Below are positions 33,885 through 46,044 of a stretch of 64,000 nt of DNA, piece by piece. Origin of the DNA: Moniliophthora roreri (taxonomy: Eukaryota; Basidiomycota; Agaricomycetes; Agaricales; Marasmiaceae); the NCBI GenBank assembly GCA_001466705.2, contig LATX02000231.1:186001-250000 (forward strand). Reading direction: 5' to 3'. The translations under genes and the position numbers were made by a program. The notes under the pieces were generated by a model. It ran no database searches, was not told the DNA's origin, and was given only the letters and a program-made list of their open reading frames with translations. Numbering within the stretch: position 1 is the first letter of the stretch; every line of letters starts with the position of its first letter.

Positions 33885-36310
33885 ACGTATTTAGGTTGGG
33901 TACGTGTACTACTTCATCCCAAATGTTAAGAGTTTCTGATTCTCTAGTATAGGACAGCATAGTAGACCGATCATACTTCCTCCTGCTCTTTATAAACCCG
34001 CTCTGGAATGGCTGTACATTATCAGGAAATCTTAGAGGCATCCTAGAGGTCTGTCCTAATGCACCTCTCATATCGTATTACACTCACTAATGAACGCCAG
34101 GCCCACAAACTGGATTGTCCCTTCCCTAGCAGGATTCAAGGAACCAAGATTCTTGGATAGATTAATATACCTTTGCATATGCTGGAGTACACTCATCCTT
34201 CGTCCTTAAGACTCAGAACATCAGAGATACCAGGCGAGTGGTTATTTTTCACATTTCCCATCTCCCGAACCTGTCGGGATGTATCTTTGCTTGAACATAT
34301 CGCATTGATTCTAATAGTAATTAGTGATGTTGCGGGCCCGGCTCGGCTCAAAGCCCCGGGCTTAGGCCTGGCTTGAGAGGGCTCAGGCTCACCAAACATC
34401 GAGCCCGAGCCTTGAGCCGCCAGAAGCCCGAGCCATAGGCAGGGCCCGGCTTAGGCCAGGGCTTTTGGGTATCACTTGCCTACAGCCACGGGCTGCACTT
34501 TCCATCATATCGTCTAGGGCTCAGGCCCTGGGCTTGGGCTTTCAGAAATGCAAGCCCGAGCCCTCAACATCACTAATAGTAATGTTGGGCCTCGGAGCTT
34601 GAAGCACCGGGCATGCTCGAATCGAGCCCCCTGAGGCGTGAGCCAAGCCGGCCGCTACTGTAGGCTTGAGCCCTGACTAGCTTGACTTCTAGGTGAAGAT
34701 GTACGATCAGCAAAGATGCCAATTTCAGTCGAGTTCTGCGGTGTTCACCGACAAATCTCTGTCCCGGAAGGTTTTCACGATGGATAGTGCATCGTTCTCG
34801 CTGTTTGCAGCGTCGACGACTGAACTACTCGAGTTAGAATCCCTTTAATACGTGTCCCACTGCTCCCACTCAGAATTCGAGATATTCTTAATATTGTATC
34901 CTTTCAATGCGAATATTCTGACTCACAGATACCAGATATCGAGAACATATTATCGGGTACCAAATATCGTCGAGGTGTGTAACTATAGTTGAGATAATTT
35001 TACTTACTACTTACAGTCACCTTCCAATCATAGCCAAAGGAATTTTGAAACCTCGTTAATGCCCCGATACTTCGAGTTGTTAGTGCACCAATAGCATGTC
35101 TTTTATACGAATAATCCCGGCAATACATGCAATTCGCTCCTCTTATGTGCTGTTCATCGTTCTTTGACTTTCTTCGACTTCCTCACACGCGCTAATATAA
35201 GACATCACCTTCTGGTGATACACAGGCAATGTCAACAACACAAGGTGCTCCATGAAAACGTCTCCGTAAGGTGAAAGCCTTGGCCTGAGCCGAGCCTTCA
35301 CTTTGGCGTAGGGTCAGGCTCACGAGTCATTCGGTCTGGCCCGCTTTCACCACAGAGAAAGTCGTACATGACGCCTATCTTCTCGTTCTTGACCCGCCGT
35401 ACAACTCTGTAATGCCTTCCCCCGTCATCACGATGTAGTAGGGGGACCGGGGCACGGAGCGGAGGTTCCAGGCCTGTTTGGACTCAGTGTTTGGCATGAG
35501 CTTCTGGCACGTAGTCTACATTTCCGTGTACATAGTTAGCTATCATCCAACCAGCATCGTGTCTTCGGCATTGCGATAGCCAGACCATCCGGCCCTCTCC
35601 AACGAACGAACTCTGTCACCGGAAACTACTAGACGTTCTTGTATGGTTGTCGATGGGATACACACGCATTGAGCATGCTGACCATGAACCCTGGAGCCCT
35701 AGAACGTTACATGTAAAAACGTGTAAGGGAGATCCTAGTGCTTTTTGTTGGTGGTTGAAAGTACCCAAATGGGCAGACAGAAGGCTTCAGGAGTGACGCT
35801 TCGTGAGTGATTATCTTCCGTCATGCTGTTGCTACTGATTGACACCCCTGGTTGGCAGAATTTTCTGAGAGGAAAGAATTATGTAGAATCTAGTGGTCCG
35901 GGAGCAATTGGTACGTGTATGATGATCCATCCAAGTTCCGCCACTGCAGTCTCTCGGCGGTCCATTCGTGGGAGAACACTGGTGTTCGATGCATTTTTCG
36001 TTGAACTTTGTATGTGATGAGTAGCTGGAGAGATCGGAGGCGGGTAAGTACAATGGATGCTCACGTATTACTTCTCCGTAGTGTAATATGACACCAAAAG
36101 GTGAGGTGAGATATCTGGTCAATTGAGGTCAGGGTCGGTCACCGCAGCTATCATTTGAACGAGATCTCATCCTTCTTCCAACAGAGACGTTAGTTATGTA
36201 GCGAAAACTCCATAGACTCGAAACCATGCACTTTCAGCCCCTTGTATAGCAGAACGTTGGAGAACGAGCTACACTCGTTCTCGTTTCTGATCCTGGTGGT
36301 ATCAAAAAGT
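33885..36310 (+). repeat. Duplicated relic block, second copy at 46045-48010
   Basis: The two blocks share, in order: a tacgtgt..cttcatcccaaatg segment, a possible intron ending ctcactaatgaacgccag, ccaggcgagtggtta, tttcaccacagagaaa, agaaggcttcaggagtg, gctattgctactgattgaca-type DNA, gtagaatctagtggtccggg and gatcctggtggtatc. Stops and frameshifts break every frame, so the parent gene or genes cannot be named. The 254-bp MITE at 34322 is inserted in this copy only. A shorter third copy of the start lies at 25990-26200. Confidence 0.7.
34322..34575. mobile_element. 254-bp hAT-like MITE with perfect 8-bp target duplication
   Basis: Ends are TAGTGATGTTG and its exact reverse complement, and imperfect complementarity continues inward (GGGC, CGG). 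Identical 8-bp copies of ATAGTAAT flank it at 34314-34321 and 34576-34583. The interior is GC-rich and built from variants of agcccgag and gggctt. It encodes nothing. An 8-bp duplication and a TAGTG..TG terminus are the hallmarks of the hAT superfamily. Confidence 0.9.
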
Positions 36311-38776
36311 CTTGCTCATGCGAGATTCCCACGATCTGTGTTTTCTGCTGAGCTTCGTCTCTTCACCGTGCTTTGGACCTCAAGCCATTCATATTCTTAT
36401 CACCGTCTGTGCGAGCAAGCCATCGTTCCTCTTCATCACTGCTGAATTTCCATTCCGAATCTTGCGTCGTCCAACATTTTTCAGTAGCTTCAATTCATAC
36501 AACACTATCGATTCCGTCACGACCCTTGAAACCCTCACTATGAAGGCACCGTAACGGTTATCAAACGGATGCGGAGGATATCGCTTCAGAAGAATGTTGA
36601 CTTTGGCATCAGTATTGAAGACAGTTAGCTAGGCTAGGTGCGTACTCTAGCAGCTGCCTTCCTTGCTCAGCGGCCCTCACCCAGATACTTCAAGGTCTAC
36701 ACTGTCTTCAAACCTTCAGACAGACTATTTAGAACGACGCTACCAAATTGACAGCTCTGCAATCAGAGACATCAGTACAAAGAACACCACATTCTCCATG
36801 TTGCTCTTTCTCGAGACTATGAAGTTTAAGTCGGGCGTTGGGAATCCAACCACGAGGATATTAAGGAGTTATCCCATGCGCTGCCGTCCCAAATAACACG
36901 CTGACAGCACAATGGCGCATACCTAAGCCAGCGAGCACGTCCTGGGAGGCAGAAGGATCGACTGTAGGTCACACTTCGACTCTTGTCTGCAAATCTCTCC
37001 TGAAGCGCCAGAATCACAGGACTTTGCAACTCTTGCGAATCTGAACGGCACAGAATATGGCCTACTGAGTTAATATGACTCATCAAGTGGTCAATTCAAC
37101 GATTTGCTCTTCCTCTGGACCACCATGAAGCTGAAGACTCGTTGACGGCAATCCAACCACTAAGACCATCAAGCGCCAGCGGAATATGGTTCATATAGTT
37201 TGGCCCAACCGTAAGTCAGTGGCCGAAAACTTAGGTCATATCCCTGGTCTCATTTTGAGCTGTTTTCATGCTGACACATTCTTAGCCCTACCTCAAATCC
37301 GAACACAGCTCGGTTGGAGTAAAAGAAAACGGCGATGTCTGTGCTCTTAGAGGGAACGGGTAAAGGACACATCGTCTGGCTAACTACTTCACGTAACTAG
37401 AGGACAATATGGGGGCAGCGATTGGGTGAAACAAGGAACGTCAAGGGGTCTTGACGGAGCCAACGGCGGGAAGCACGCACTTGCTGGTGGGTCAGCTCTT
37501 TCCACAGCAATACTCTGAACCGCCCATCATGACCTCTGCCCCTGTACGTAGTTAACATATCGTCGAGCCTGGAAATTGACTTGGGACTAATATCAACGAG
37601 ATGATGTGCGTAACGTAGTCGGAGAGGTTCTCAGGATTGCTGGCTTCATTGGGTGATGATTCTTTGGAAACTCGAGAAACCGTTCGTCAAATTGCGACAC
37701 ATGTGCATGTCCGACTCGTGTGAACGTCGACAATGTCTTGAGGCGACCCGAATTGTTGGCCAGTCGTTTGAGTCGAGTTCAAATGTCCTTGGTCGATCGC
37801 GGGGATTGTGGCTTAGCTCGCGCGGGACCGCCTTCGGTAAAAACCCTGGCTTTGCCATTTGTGTAACGGCAGAACTTGTAGCCATATTATCCGAAATATA
37901 CTGGACGTTAAATGCTTATCGGTAGATTTAGTGATTGTTCAACGAAACGGGGTTTCCCAATTGGTTTCATCGTGCTCCTCGGACCTGCATTTAAAAGAAT
38001 TCCTACAATAACGCATCAGTAATTATCTCCCAGAATAAAGAGCCTCTAAGAACCTTCAACTCGCGGGTGCCTTCTCATGTTGATCTTGCGTAAATGTCGT
38101 ATTTCCCATCTCCAAGTTTTTGTCACCAATTCTTGAAAGCGGTCCCGATTATCGCCATTACTGAGCGATAAGAAGGTGCATGTCATGTCTGCCAAAAATC
38201 AACAACCCACGTTCTGCGTCGCGACATCCAGAGCGTGTCGAACATTAGATGGCGGCTGCATACTTTCCCGTTACGATTGACGCATCGAACCATCTTCTAC
38301 CTGATAATGACGAATACAAGTTCCCAAATACTTAGAAATTCACGATTTGTTCTTGCATATTGGCCAGTTCGTCACCGAGGCACTGCCGTAGAGTTCCTTG
38401 TATTGCCGTGAATCATGACCAGCTATGTAGATGCCATGGGTCAAAGTGTAGCAAGCCCAGGGTCGTAGTTATCGGACTTTTCCGACCGATTGACAGAACT
38501 TCCAAACCATCTGGCACTCAGCGCAGTTCATAACGTTTATGATTGAGGAACTTCTTAATTCCCGTGAAACTCGCATCAGCAATTATCTTCCCCTGGTATA
38601 CACTCGGAGGTTGAGCACGCAGTATCACTATAAGATTCTGAGAAACGGTTTGCTGTCAATAAAGCGAAAAGTGTGCATATGGAGTTTGTGACGGGGTTAT
38701 ATGTACTAGTACTTGAACCTTCAGGCACTTGAGCTTCTGGACCGGATACAAGGATAGCGCGAAAGGCAGAATAGAT
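36311..38776. other. Gene-poor stretch with two repeat relics
   Basis: 37425-37665 is the second copy of the 28895-29215 repeat. About 38090-38270 (cgtatttcccatctccaagtt, gataagaaggtgcatg, acgttctgcg) recurs at 39555-39730. Other frames are short and unassigned. Confidence 0.5.
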
Positions 38777-38803
38777 TTCCAATTATTTCGGAGATGCGCT
38801 GTT

Positions 38804-39219
38804 CAGCTGTTTGCAGAACATAGGGCGGGACCGGGTTTTTTCCCGCACGTTGCAATCTTCCAAGGCAATCTTCCGACTGTTAGCCAAGGCATTCTCCCAT
38901 TCCATTTGACCTCATTCTTCCCTGTCCTAACTACCTGTACTTTATTCTTGGAGCTGGCATGGACCCTCAGTCAGTGCGCGTAACATATCGTGAATTTTGA
39001 CGGACATTGGGAATTTTCAAATTTGTGAACAGTACTTTTGAGTTACCCAGAGCTGAGAAAATGCTCGAAATGATCTTCTGTACACTTCCTGAGTCAAAGA
39101 TATGTCAATGAGGCCGCCTAGATGCCTCGGTTAGCTTGCTTATGCGTTTTGATGGGAAGATCCAGCCGGAAGATGTGATTTTAAGAAATGGGTCCCGCCC
39201 TATGTTCTGCAAACAGCTG
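38804..39219. repeat. 29-bp perfect inverted repeat, 358 bp apart
   Basis: 38804-38832 (starting CAGCTGTTTGCAGAACATAG) is the exact reverse complement of 39191-39219. Outside the arms, ccaatta occurs on the left about 18 nt away and taattgg directly on the right, as if the left end had gained 18 nt. It may be a fold-back or MITE-like element; no target duplication is clear. The inner DNA has no coding potential. Confidence 0.6.
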
Positions 39220-40836
39220 TAATTGGATCCCTGTTACTATGACTCTTGCTTTGATCATCATAATAAGTTTGATATATTGAAAGAATGCAAGCAGTCACAT
39301 CGTACGTCTAGCGTGCGGGAAAACGCCTCCGCGAAGCTGATACGATTTACCGAACTTCGATTGTCTCTCAAGGCTACGTACGTCTTAATTGCTAACGCCC
39401 TCCTTAGCAACGCCATATCATCCCCAAAATTGATTGCGCTACTGGTAACAGTAAGTACAGTAAGATCGAAGAAACACGGTATTCAGAAGCCGCGGGAACC
39501 CTCCACGAACCATCTCGCTCCATGCATGTCGGTCTTGCAGCTTGCAGGCCCAACGTACATTCCGTATTTCTCGTCTTCAAGTTCTTGCCGCCAACTTCTC
39601 GGAAGCAATCTTGATTTTCATCATGGCTGAGTGAGAAGGTGCATGTCCGTACCGCAGGACTAACCAACCGACGTTCTCCGTTGTGATATATAGATGGAAC
39701 GTGTTGAACATCAGCCACGGAATTTTTCCTATAGGAAAAGAGCACACTAACCAGGTTGATGGACTCGAAAGTCGGATAATAGCAGCATACTTTGATGTCT
39801 AGTGTGTCAACCATAAGTTGACGGGACGGGGAAGTCCCTCATTACGATATTCTGTCCTCTTCTCTTTTACCCCGCTCTTGATAATGATAACGAGTCCCCA
39901 ATTAAGATACTGAACTCCTTAATCGTCAGTGAAACACCAATACATAATGGCATAGGCGTATTGGTCGCCATGTCGTGAAAAGGGTTGACTGGTGGCGTCC
40001 GGTGAGGAATGAGTTGTTGTGACTCACCACGAAAAGCCACAGCAATGATGTAGAACCGTCAGTTCTTCACGGAAGCAACTGTAGCAAAGCGAAGAAGGGG
40101 AACGAAATGGCCAGCATGGGAATCGGACGAAAAGAGGAATGTCAAGCATGTTGATGGAGAAAGTGTGTACTCGCCAAAGGGAGTTGGTTTCTTCTCACAT
40201 CCTCTGTCACCCAAGAGATCGAGCAACAATCTAGATTGCTTGTTATGTAGTCCGGCATTTGAGACTGGATATGTTCGCTGTTAGCACAGAAATGCCGGAA
40301 ATGGCGTCAGGGAACACATACAGGCGCCGGTGGTGCGCTCATTACGAGTGATATTTATGGAAAGACCCGCGCGAGTGAAAGCAGTAGGGTATACACTCTC
40401 CTGAGAAGATTGAGGGATTCACCGTAGATAGAATTTGGGATCGGGATGGAAGCGAAGACAGTTTGAACATACACGCATGGGTAATGGACTATGCCAAATG
40501 GCAAACCTTCATCTCGCCCGAGTGGTTCTGCTACTCCACCTCCACGCTGAGACCATTCGAAGATAAATTCGTCAGAACGATAACACCAATGCCCTGTCAC
40601 TAGACAGTTCAAGAAAGAGACTGGCGAAATTCAGTGAATTACATACCTTTTTCATCGCGACCTTTCACCAAATCAATTGCACCAGTTAGTGGTTTAGTCT
40701 CCCCGGATCGTTGTGCTTGCAGTGATGCTGAAGGAAGAATTAGGGCAGGGGAGCGAAAAAAATAAATGCGGAACGTCAGTCTACTTCCCAAGAAGATGCC
40801 CCGCGCAACCGTTCGCATCTTGGTTCATGCATGTCG
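39220..40836. other. Gene-poor stretch with repeat relics
   Basis: 39555-39730 matches 38090-38270, and 40105-40195 weakly matches the 28.9- and 37.4-kb repeat. No gene is recognisable. Confidence 0.4.
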
Positions 40837-42038
40837 ATCGAGCCGAATCTAGCCGAGTCTTGTGAAAACGAGCGCGCATCGTGGAATCCAGCCGCTCAAT
40901 CCCCAATTATTCCCAAATTTCCTTCCCTTCGGACGGCCTCTCTTTGGCTCGATCAGACTCGATTTTACTATCTCAAAGTCTCAGTTCCTGGCGCGCAAGC
41001 AAATTTATAAAATCACCAAGTCGGCACCGGCAGCCTCCGAGGAAGCCACGTACGCGTCACATAACCAAATCATTTTCGATATCGTCTCTTTGTTCCTGAC
41101 CACCACCATCCCACTGTCTCCTTTCACGCAATGTCTTCCAAGGACCCCCAGGCGTTAGCAAGAGTCCATTAGTCCATGCTCTGGGATGGGTAGAGGGATT
41201 CTTAGCTTGAGGTGCTAAAAGGGGCTTCTTGGTGAGCCTGCTCCAATCCCAATCCCCTACATGCATATCATTTCTGAAGAGATTGTCGATATACAGGTTC
41301 CGTCTCTCGCTGAAAGTCATCACGAACACAGCCGAAACACCCCCAGCCTGAACCACATTCATACAACCAGTATGTCCTACAGATCGTGACTTCTGTTTCA
41401 CGGATTAACTAATGTTACCTGCAGAACAGATCTGACGTCGCCTTTCGTTAGGCAGGTACGTATAAGGAACTACAACGTGTCACTAAACGAGTCCTTGCAT
41501 ATTCCTTCCACAACTGGTTTCTCCATTATGGTATGTGCAACATATCCCGCGCTGTGACGATTCTCATATCTATTGGACACAGCTCTTCCTCTATCCGGCC
41601 AGTCGCATTATGGAGAGGCGGTCACTTGGGGAACGAGAGGTAGATGGCGTGTTGAGCACAATCGAGTGCGAGCAAGTCACAGGTAGCTGAGAGGGTAAGT
41701 GGTTGTGCAGGTAACGAAATCTAGTGGAATCGAGCTCTGTATAGACAATAGAGAATGTAATATAGTCGTATTTAGTGTATTCGAGTGCAATCGAGTGTAA
41801 TAATGCAGCGAAAAATTGTACGATGTGTATATTTTATTTTCTAACTGCCGTTCATTTACTTACTCAGGCTAGATTTCACTAGATTTGGCTCTGACGGAGA
41901 TCAGACGACTCGATTTCACTAGAAAATCCGACTTCCTTATCCTCAAAAATATAGTACTAGTGAGATCGAGTTCATTCTAGCAGCATCGAGCCGCCAGCAA
42001 GACTCGTTTTCACGAGACTCGGCTAGATTCGGCTCGAT
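40837..42038. mobile_element. 1.2-kb element with long inverted ends
   Basis: The left end starts ATCGAGCCGAATCTAGCC and pairs with the right end over about 36 bases with one mismatch. The right inner side carries many copies of a short motif (aatcgagtg, ttcgagtg, ctagatttcactag), typical of subterminal repeats. Near-matching gttcatgc and gttcatgg lie about 14-20 nt outside the two arms and might be a worn 8-bp target duplication. Open stretches inside (40862-41158 + and 41401-41057 -) show no transposase motif. Probably non-autonomous. Confidence 0.6.
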
Positions 42039-42739
42039 TTTTTCCTGGGACGTTCATGGTCCATATCCTCAACCATTTTTCGTAATTTCCATCCTCGCAC
42101 CTCGGACCAGTATGAATCTGAAATGGAGGATCAGATGGTCTGTTCAACGATCTTGAACAGCCTAGTTGAGTAAATAATATTCCTTGCATTTCAATTTTCG
42201 CCTCCCAACTTAATGTTAGCAGTTGACCAGCGATCGCATATGCTTGTAGTAACGGTGAATTTAGGTGGGCTATTGCATAGTTGCTCCAGAAGACCTCGGA
42301 AAGAGGAATTCACCCACCTACCATGCGGATGACTGGGAAAGGCGAGTTTAACACAACACCCTCGCTCAAGTCAATGAACCATCTGAAACCTCGCTAGCTA
42401 GAAGACAGACAGCCAGACCAACAATTTTCTCCATTTCAAATATTCAAACTTGCTGGCCGGCAAATCAGTATGACGCATGTTCAAAAAGGTTGAGCGGTAC
42501 GCCCCGAGCGTGATCTTTTTGTTCCCTTCAGACTCATTGAACGAAAACAGGTTTGTACGATCCTTCGGTATGAATTTGGGTGTCGAGCTCGGATGAGCCT
42601 CCCTTGCCACAATGAACAATTGGCTTCACTCTTGGTACACAGAATGTTAATTGGGAAGCTACCAGAAAAGCAATAGTGGATATACTGCCGGCATGGAGCT
42701 CGAAAGCCTTTTGTTGGATCTTAGCTGTGTGACTCACTG
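42039..42739. other. Intergenic, nothing recognised
   Basis: The part from about 42480 has short minus-strand frames and resembles DNA near 30300-30420 (tttgcaactctgacggactccctcc against a similar stretch), in keeping with the unit duplication reaching left of 42740. No gene is called. Confidence 0.35.
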
Positions 42740-43823
42740 ACACCTCCGCGGAATCAATCTCGGTGCGTAATCATTTAACCGAGCGATGCTGATTAGCACG
42801 ATGTCAGAGCTTCCTTTTTGAGTCTTTGCAAGATAGCGCCTTCAGAAAACCACCATGTCATTTAGCATCCTATGACAGTGCGGAACCGAGCACACCGGAA
42901 GTGCAGGTTCAATGAGGTCGGGTACGTCCTTTAACGTCCTTTAAGGTTCAGAAACATGCGATGAATCTAGCACGTCAGAACATCAGCAAAGTCTGCTTAT
43001 CATTTCCCTCATGCTACCAGATGCTTAACAACTTATCGGCATTTGTCTGTGGGTCCTGGTCACTGCCCCTTTTCATTATTCCCGTTAAGGGCGGCGTTCG
43101 CTATTCATTATCCAGATCGTCTGTTCACTGATACCCTGATCCGGCTCCTTATTGGCATATTTACACATAAGTGATTCAATAGCGTTTGCCTGCACGCGAA
43201 GATACCTTCAAGTTTTAGTCATCGGACCGACGTTTGCTGTACAAGCTGGTGATATGGGCGTCTGCATAGATGCCAAAGCCGTTGGCCAAGATCTCGGTTA
43301 CTGGGGTATCCGGGCTGCCAAGCGTCGGGTTCGGAGAAGCAACCTAACTTTCTATTTCTGCGAACTCTCAATTGTTGCAGCGACACTGGTGACTGCACTA
43401 TGATCGACGCTCTGAATTATTCCACGAGATCATCTGCTCGGAGCATTGATAATTGCTAACTCTTACTGTGGGTGCGGATGTTTTCAGGATCGCGAACTGT
43501 ATTTGTACAATTGAGGCGAAAATGTAGGGGTTGCCATGTTGTCGACTCAGGTACAGACTTGGCCGATGTTCGCAACATCTCAGCTCGCGGCAAAGTGACC
43601 TAGAATTTAGGTAGGGATTTCCTCTTTGATATTAACGCTGTCGTTATAAAATATCTTATACTTCTACAGGACCTCAATATTCAATGTTTGATGCTTGTTC
43701 TCGCGTACTAGTTTTAGGTATGTCCCGAACCGAGCTGACACCGAGGCATTCCAACCGTCGTTGATTATGATTGAGTGCCTGTATTCAATATAACTTACGT
43801 TTGAAGCTACAGCAGTCGGATGG

Positions 43824-43912
43824 CCTATCACAATGTGAGCATGGGCGTGGGGTTGGTTCGAGGTGATTCCTGCCTTCCGGAAAATCGTATTAAAAGCTAG
43901 AGAACACCAGGA
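43824..43912 (+). promoter_or_regulatory. Conserved promoter block of copy Z8
   Basis: tatcacaatgtgagc, gggcgtggggttggttcg, gattcctgccttcc and cgtattaaaagctagagaac, about 70-160 nt before the ATG at 43984. attaaaag is the likely TATA-like core. Confidence 0.6.
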
Positions 43913-43983
43913 TACTCCCAGATTTTAGCTCTTTCTCCTGGTCTATGTTATTGAATACCCGACGCCGCTGATATTGATACACC

Positions 43984-44963
43984 ATGTCAGGAAGATGGGA
44001 TCAAAAGTACCATGTCGATGCTGAGTACGCACTCACCCTTTTAATTCATGCGGCTCGTCTCATTTCATGTCACCGCAGCGGGCAAAACCTCGAAGACTTC
44101 GAGCCTCTTTCCCCAAGTCCCGTCCCTTATTCCGACCACCGATTCTACTACCATGGGCCACCGCACCTTTACCCCATGGACGGCACAGGACCTACCAATC
44201 CATATTCATCCAGCCGAGTTGAGGAGGGTCATCCCAATGTGATGAGAAACATGGATGATTTATCTCAGACTTGCTTCTCGAATGGTCTGGTCTCTGCTCC
44301 GAACTCTGGACATATTCGAAATCTGCTCGCCAGTCCCCGGTATGCGACGCCCTACGGCTATGTGGGTTCCTCAGACTCGGAGGACAGGTCCAATGACTAT
44401 ATGAACACAGCTACAGGTCCATCGTTCCCTTACCCCGACCACCAATCGCTCCAGACGGTGACATATAGGGGGGAATCTCTTGCTGCCAATGCCGCTGGAT
44501 CCCTGTATATTCCACCAGGTACAGGTTGGGAAATATCCGACTCAGGTCACCGGTACGATGCCACGCACCCTCTCTCCACTACCAGCGATTCTGCAAAGAG
44601 CGTTCCGGACCCTAATGGGCAGCATCGCGTATTCAAAAAAGTCGTTGCCACTGGCGGTGTTGTAGACGCAAGTATGCGGAGACGACACCCAACAAGGCCA
44701 AGTCGTCTCTACAGATGCACTGGCTTCCCGCCATGTCAGGCTACATTCACCACGAGCCATAATCTAAAGAGTAAATTTCACTACATATTCTACGAAGTTC
44801 ACTGGGGCCTAACACTTTTCTAGATCATATAGATTCTCATCTCGGAAACAAGCAACACCAGTGTTCTTATTGCACAGCAAGAACCGTCACCCTGTCGGAC
44901 ATCAAGAGACATGAGAAGACGTGTAGAAACCGACCATCTAGCGTCACCCCGGGACCCTCGTAA
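43984..44963 (+). CDS. Two-zinc-finger protein of the expanded family (Z8, intact)
   Basis: Exons 43984-44024, 44079-44770 and 44824-44963 sum to 873 nt, 290 residues. Intron 1 is 54 nt and also open in frame. The start MSGRWDQKYHVDAD (last codon split) and GQNLEDFEPLSPSP parallel Z4. The middle is rich in Ser, Tyr, Pro and Gly. KKVVATGGVVDAS and MRRRH precede the fingers. Finger 1: C227, C233, H246, H250. Finger 2: C258, C261, H274, C278, with [11 protein letters not shown]. The tail RNRPSSVTPGPS matches the Z5 tail better than that of Z4. It lies in duplicated unit 3. A DNA-binding role is inferred from the fingers. Confidence 0.87.
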
Positions 44964-45560
44964 ATTCTGCAAGCCATGCCTCATACGCTATGAATTCAAT
45001 CCTAAGCGGCATTTCAAATGCACCGTTTCTATGTTGGTTTCTCGACTATTTCTCCATATGTTTATTGCGTTCGCACCGTTTTACCTTTTTTCTTTTTTTT
45101 TTGGATATACACTCTTCTTGGAACTCCTTCGGACTGTAGTATTCAGGACCGCATTCTTCCTCGTTTACGTTTTCTGGCGTGTTTTGAGTAAGTTCTGTAG
45201 GATGTTTAATTGCTTTCTTATTTATGTCAGGTCGACTCACTGCCTCCACGGTTGGTCGCCTCCGGCTCCTGGATTGCTCTTCTCACAGCCTTTCGCTTTC
45301 GTGTGCCATCATATACGTTCGCCGTCAAATCCTACCCAGCAGAATGACAAATCATTGGGCGGGGGCCCTATGTAATCGGATGATTTTGGTGAAAAACAGG
45401 AAACAGCTCCAGCATCAATTTAGAAATCACTACCTGTCAGACTGTCTATACATGCTTGCCATCGTCATAGAAGGACCGGACTCAGGTCTATCAAGCTGTT
45501 ACTCTGGCGTACATGGGAGAATAGAGGGGCAAATGGGATAAACTTTTTGATCACCACTGA

Positions 45561-46044
45561 CGCTCAAGGTTCGGGCACATAGAGAAGCGGTTCGCTAAAG
45601 GATTTATCGACTTCAGGAAAATGAGTCTACAGGTGGGTCATCGGGGTCCAACGTCACTTGGCGTCGTGCTGTTATGCTGTCTTGTGAAAGCACGATCTAT
45701 TCTTGATCCAAAGACCGGTGACCACGATAAGAGCGACATCGCGACGGCGGAAGAACGGACTCTCAAATATGGTAATCTATCACAGCACCGGAGACCACGA
45801 CCTTCTCACTCAAAAACTCTCCGCGTAGGGGCTTGGGGGGAAGTGGCAAGGGCGAATCTTCGTAGCTTGGGCTCGTAAATCTTCCCAGAAGAGTGGAGCA
45901 GAGCGGTGGAGTCAGCCGTGAAGAAGCCTGGCGTGGGAAGTTGCTGCGGCAACTTCGCAAACTTGAACCACCATCGTTCATGACCAGAAAATTTACTAGC
46001 ACTATGGCCCGGCGCTCATGGTTCGACGAAAACCGTTAACGTTC
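45561..46044. other. Spacer, nothing recognised
   Basis: An 85-codon open stretch (45621-45878) starts with a hydrophobic piece but has no recognised domain and no paralogue here. Confidence 0.3.

Larger units (their letters stand above)
42740..45560 (+). repeat. Duplicated unit 3 (module + Z8 + 3' flank)
   Basis: Third copy of the 19.15- and 30.46-kb units and the most diverged. It starts with a tcggtgcgtaatc segment, keeps gcgccttcagaaaaccacc, and later ccaatcgtctgttcactgata-type DNA, atacaagctggtgatatgggcg-type DNA, the zinc-finger gene and 3' DNA with ctccggctcctggattg. Confidence 0.7.

Noticed and set aside
33556..34071. 171-codon minus-strand open stretch
   Set aside because: It crosses the border of a duplicated relic, has no domain, and its counterparts near 26 and 46 kb are not open.
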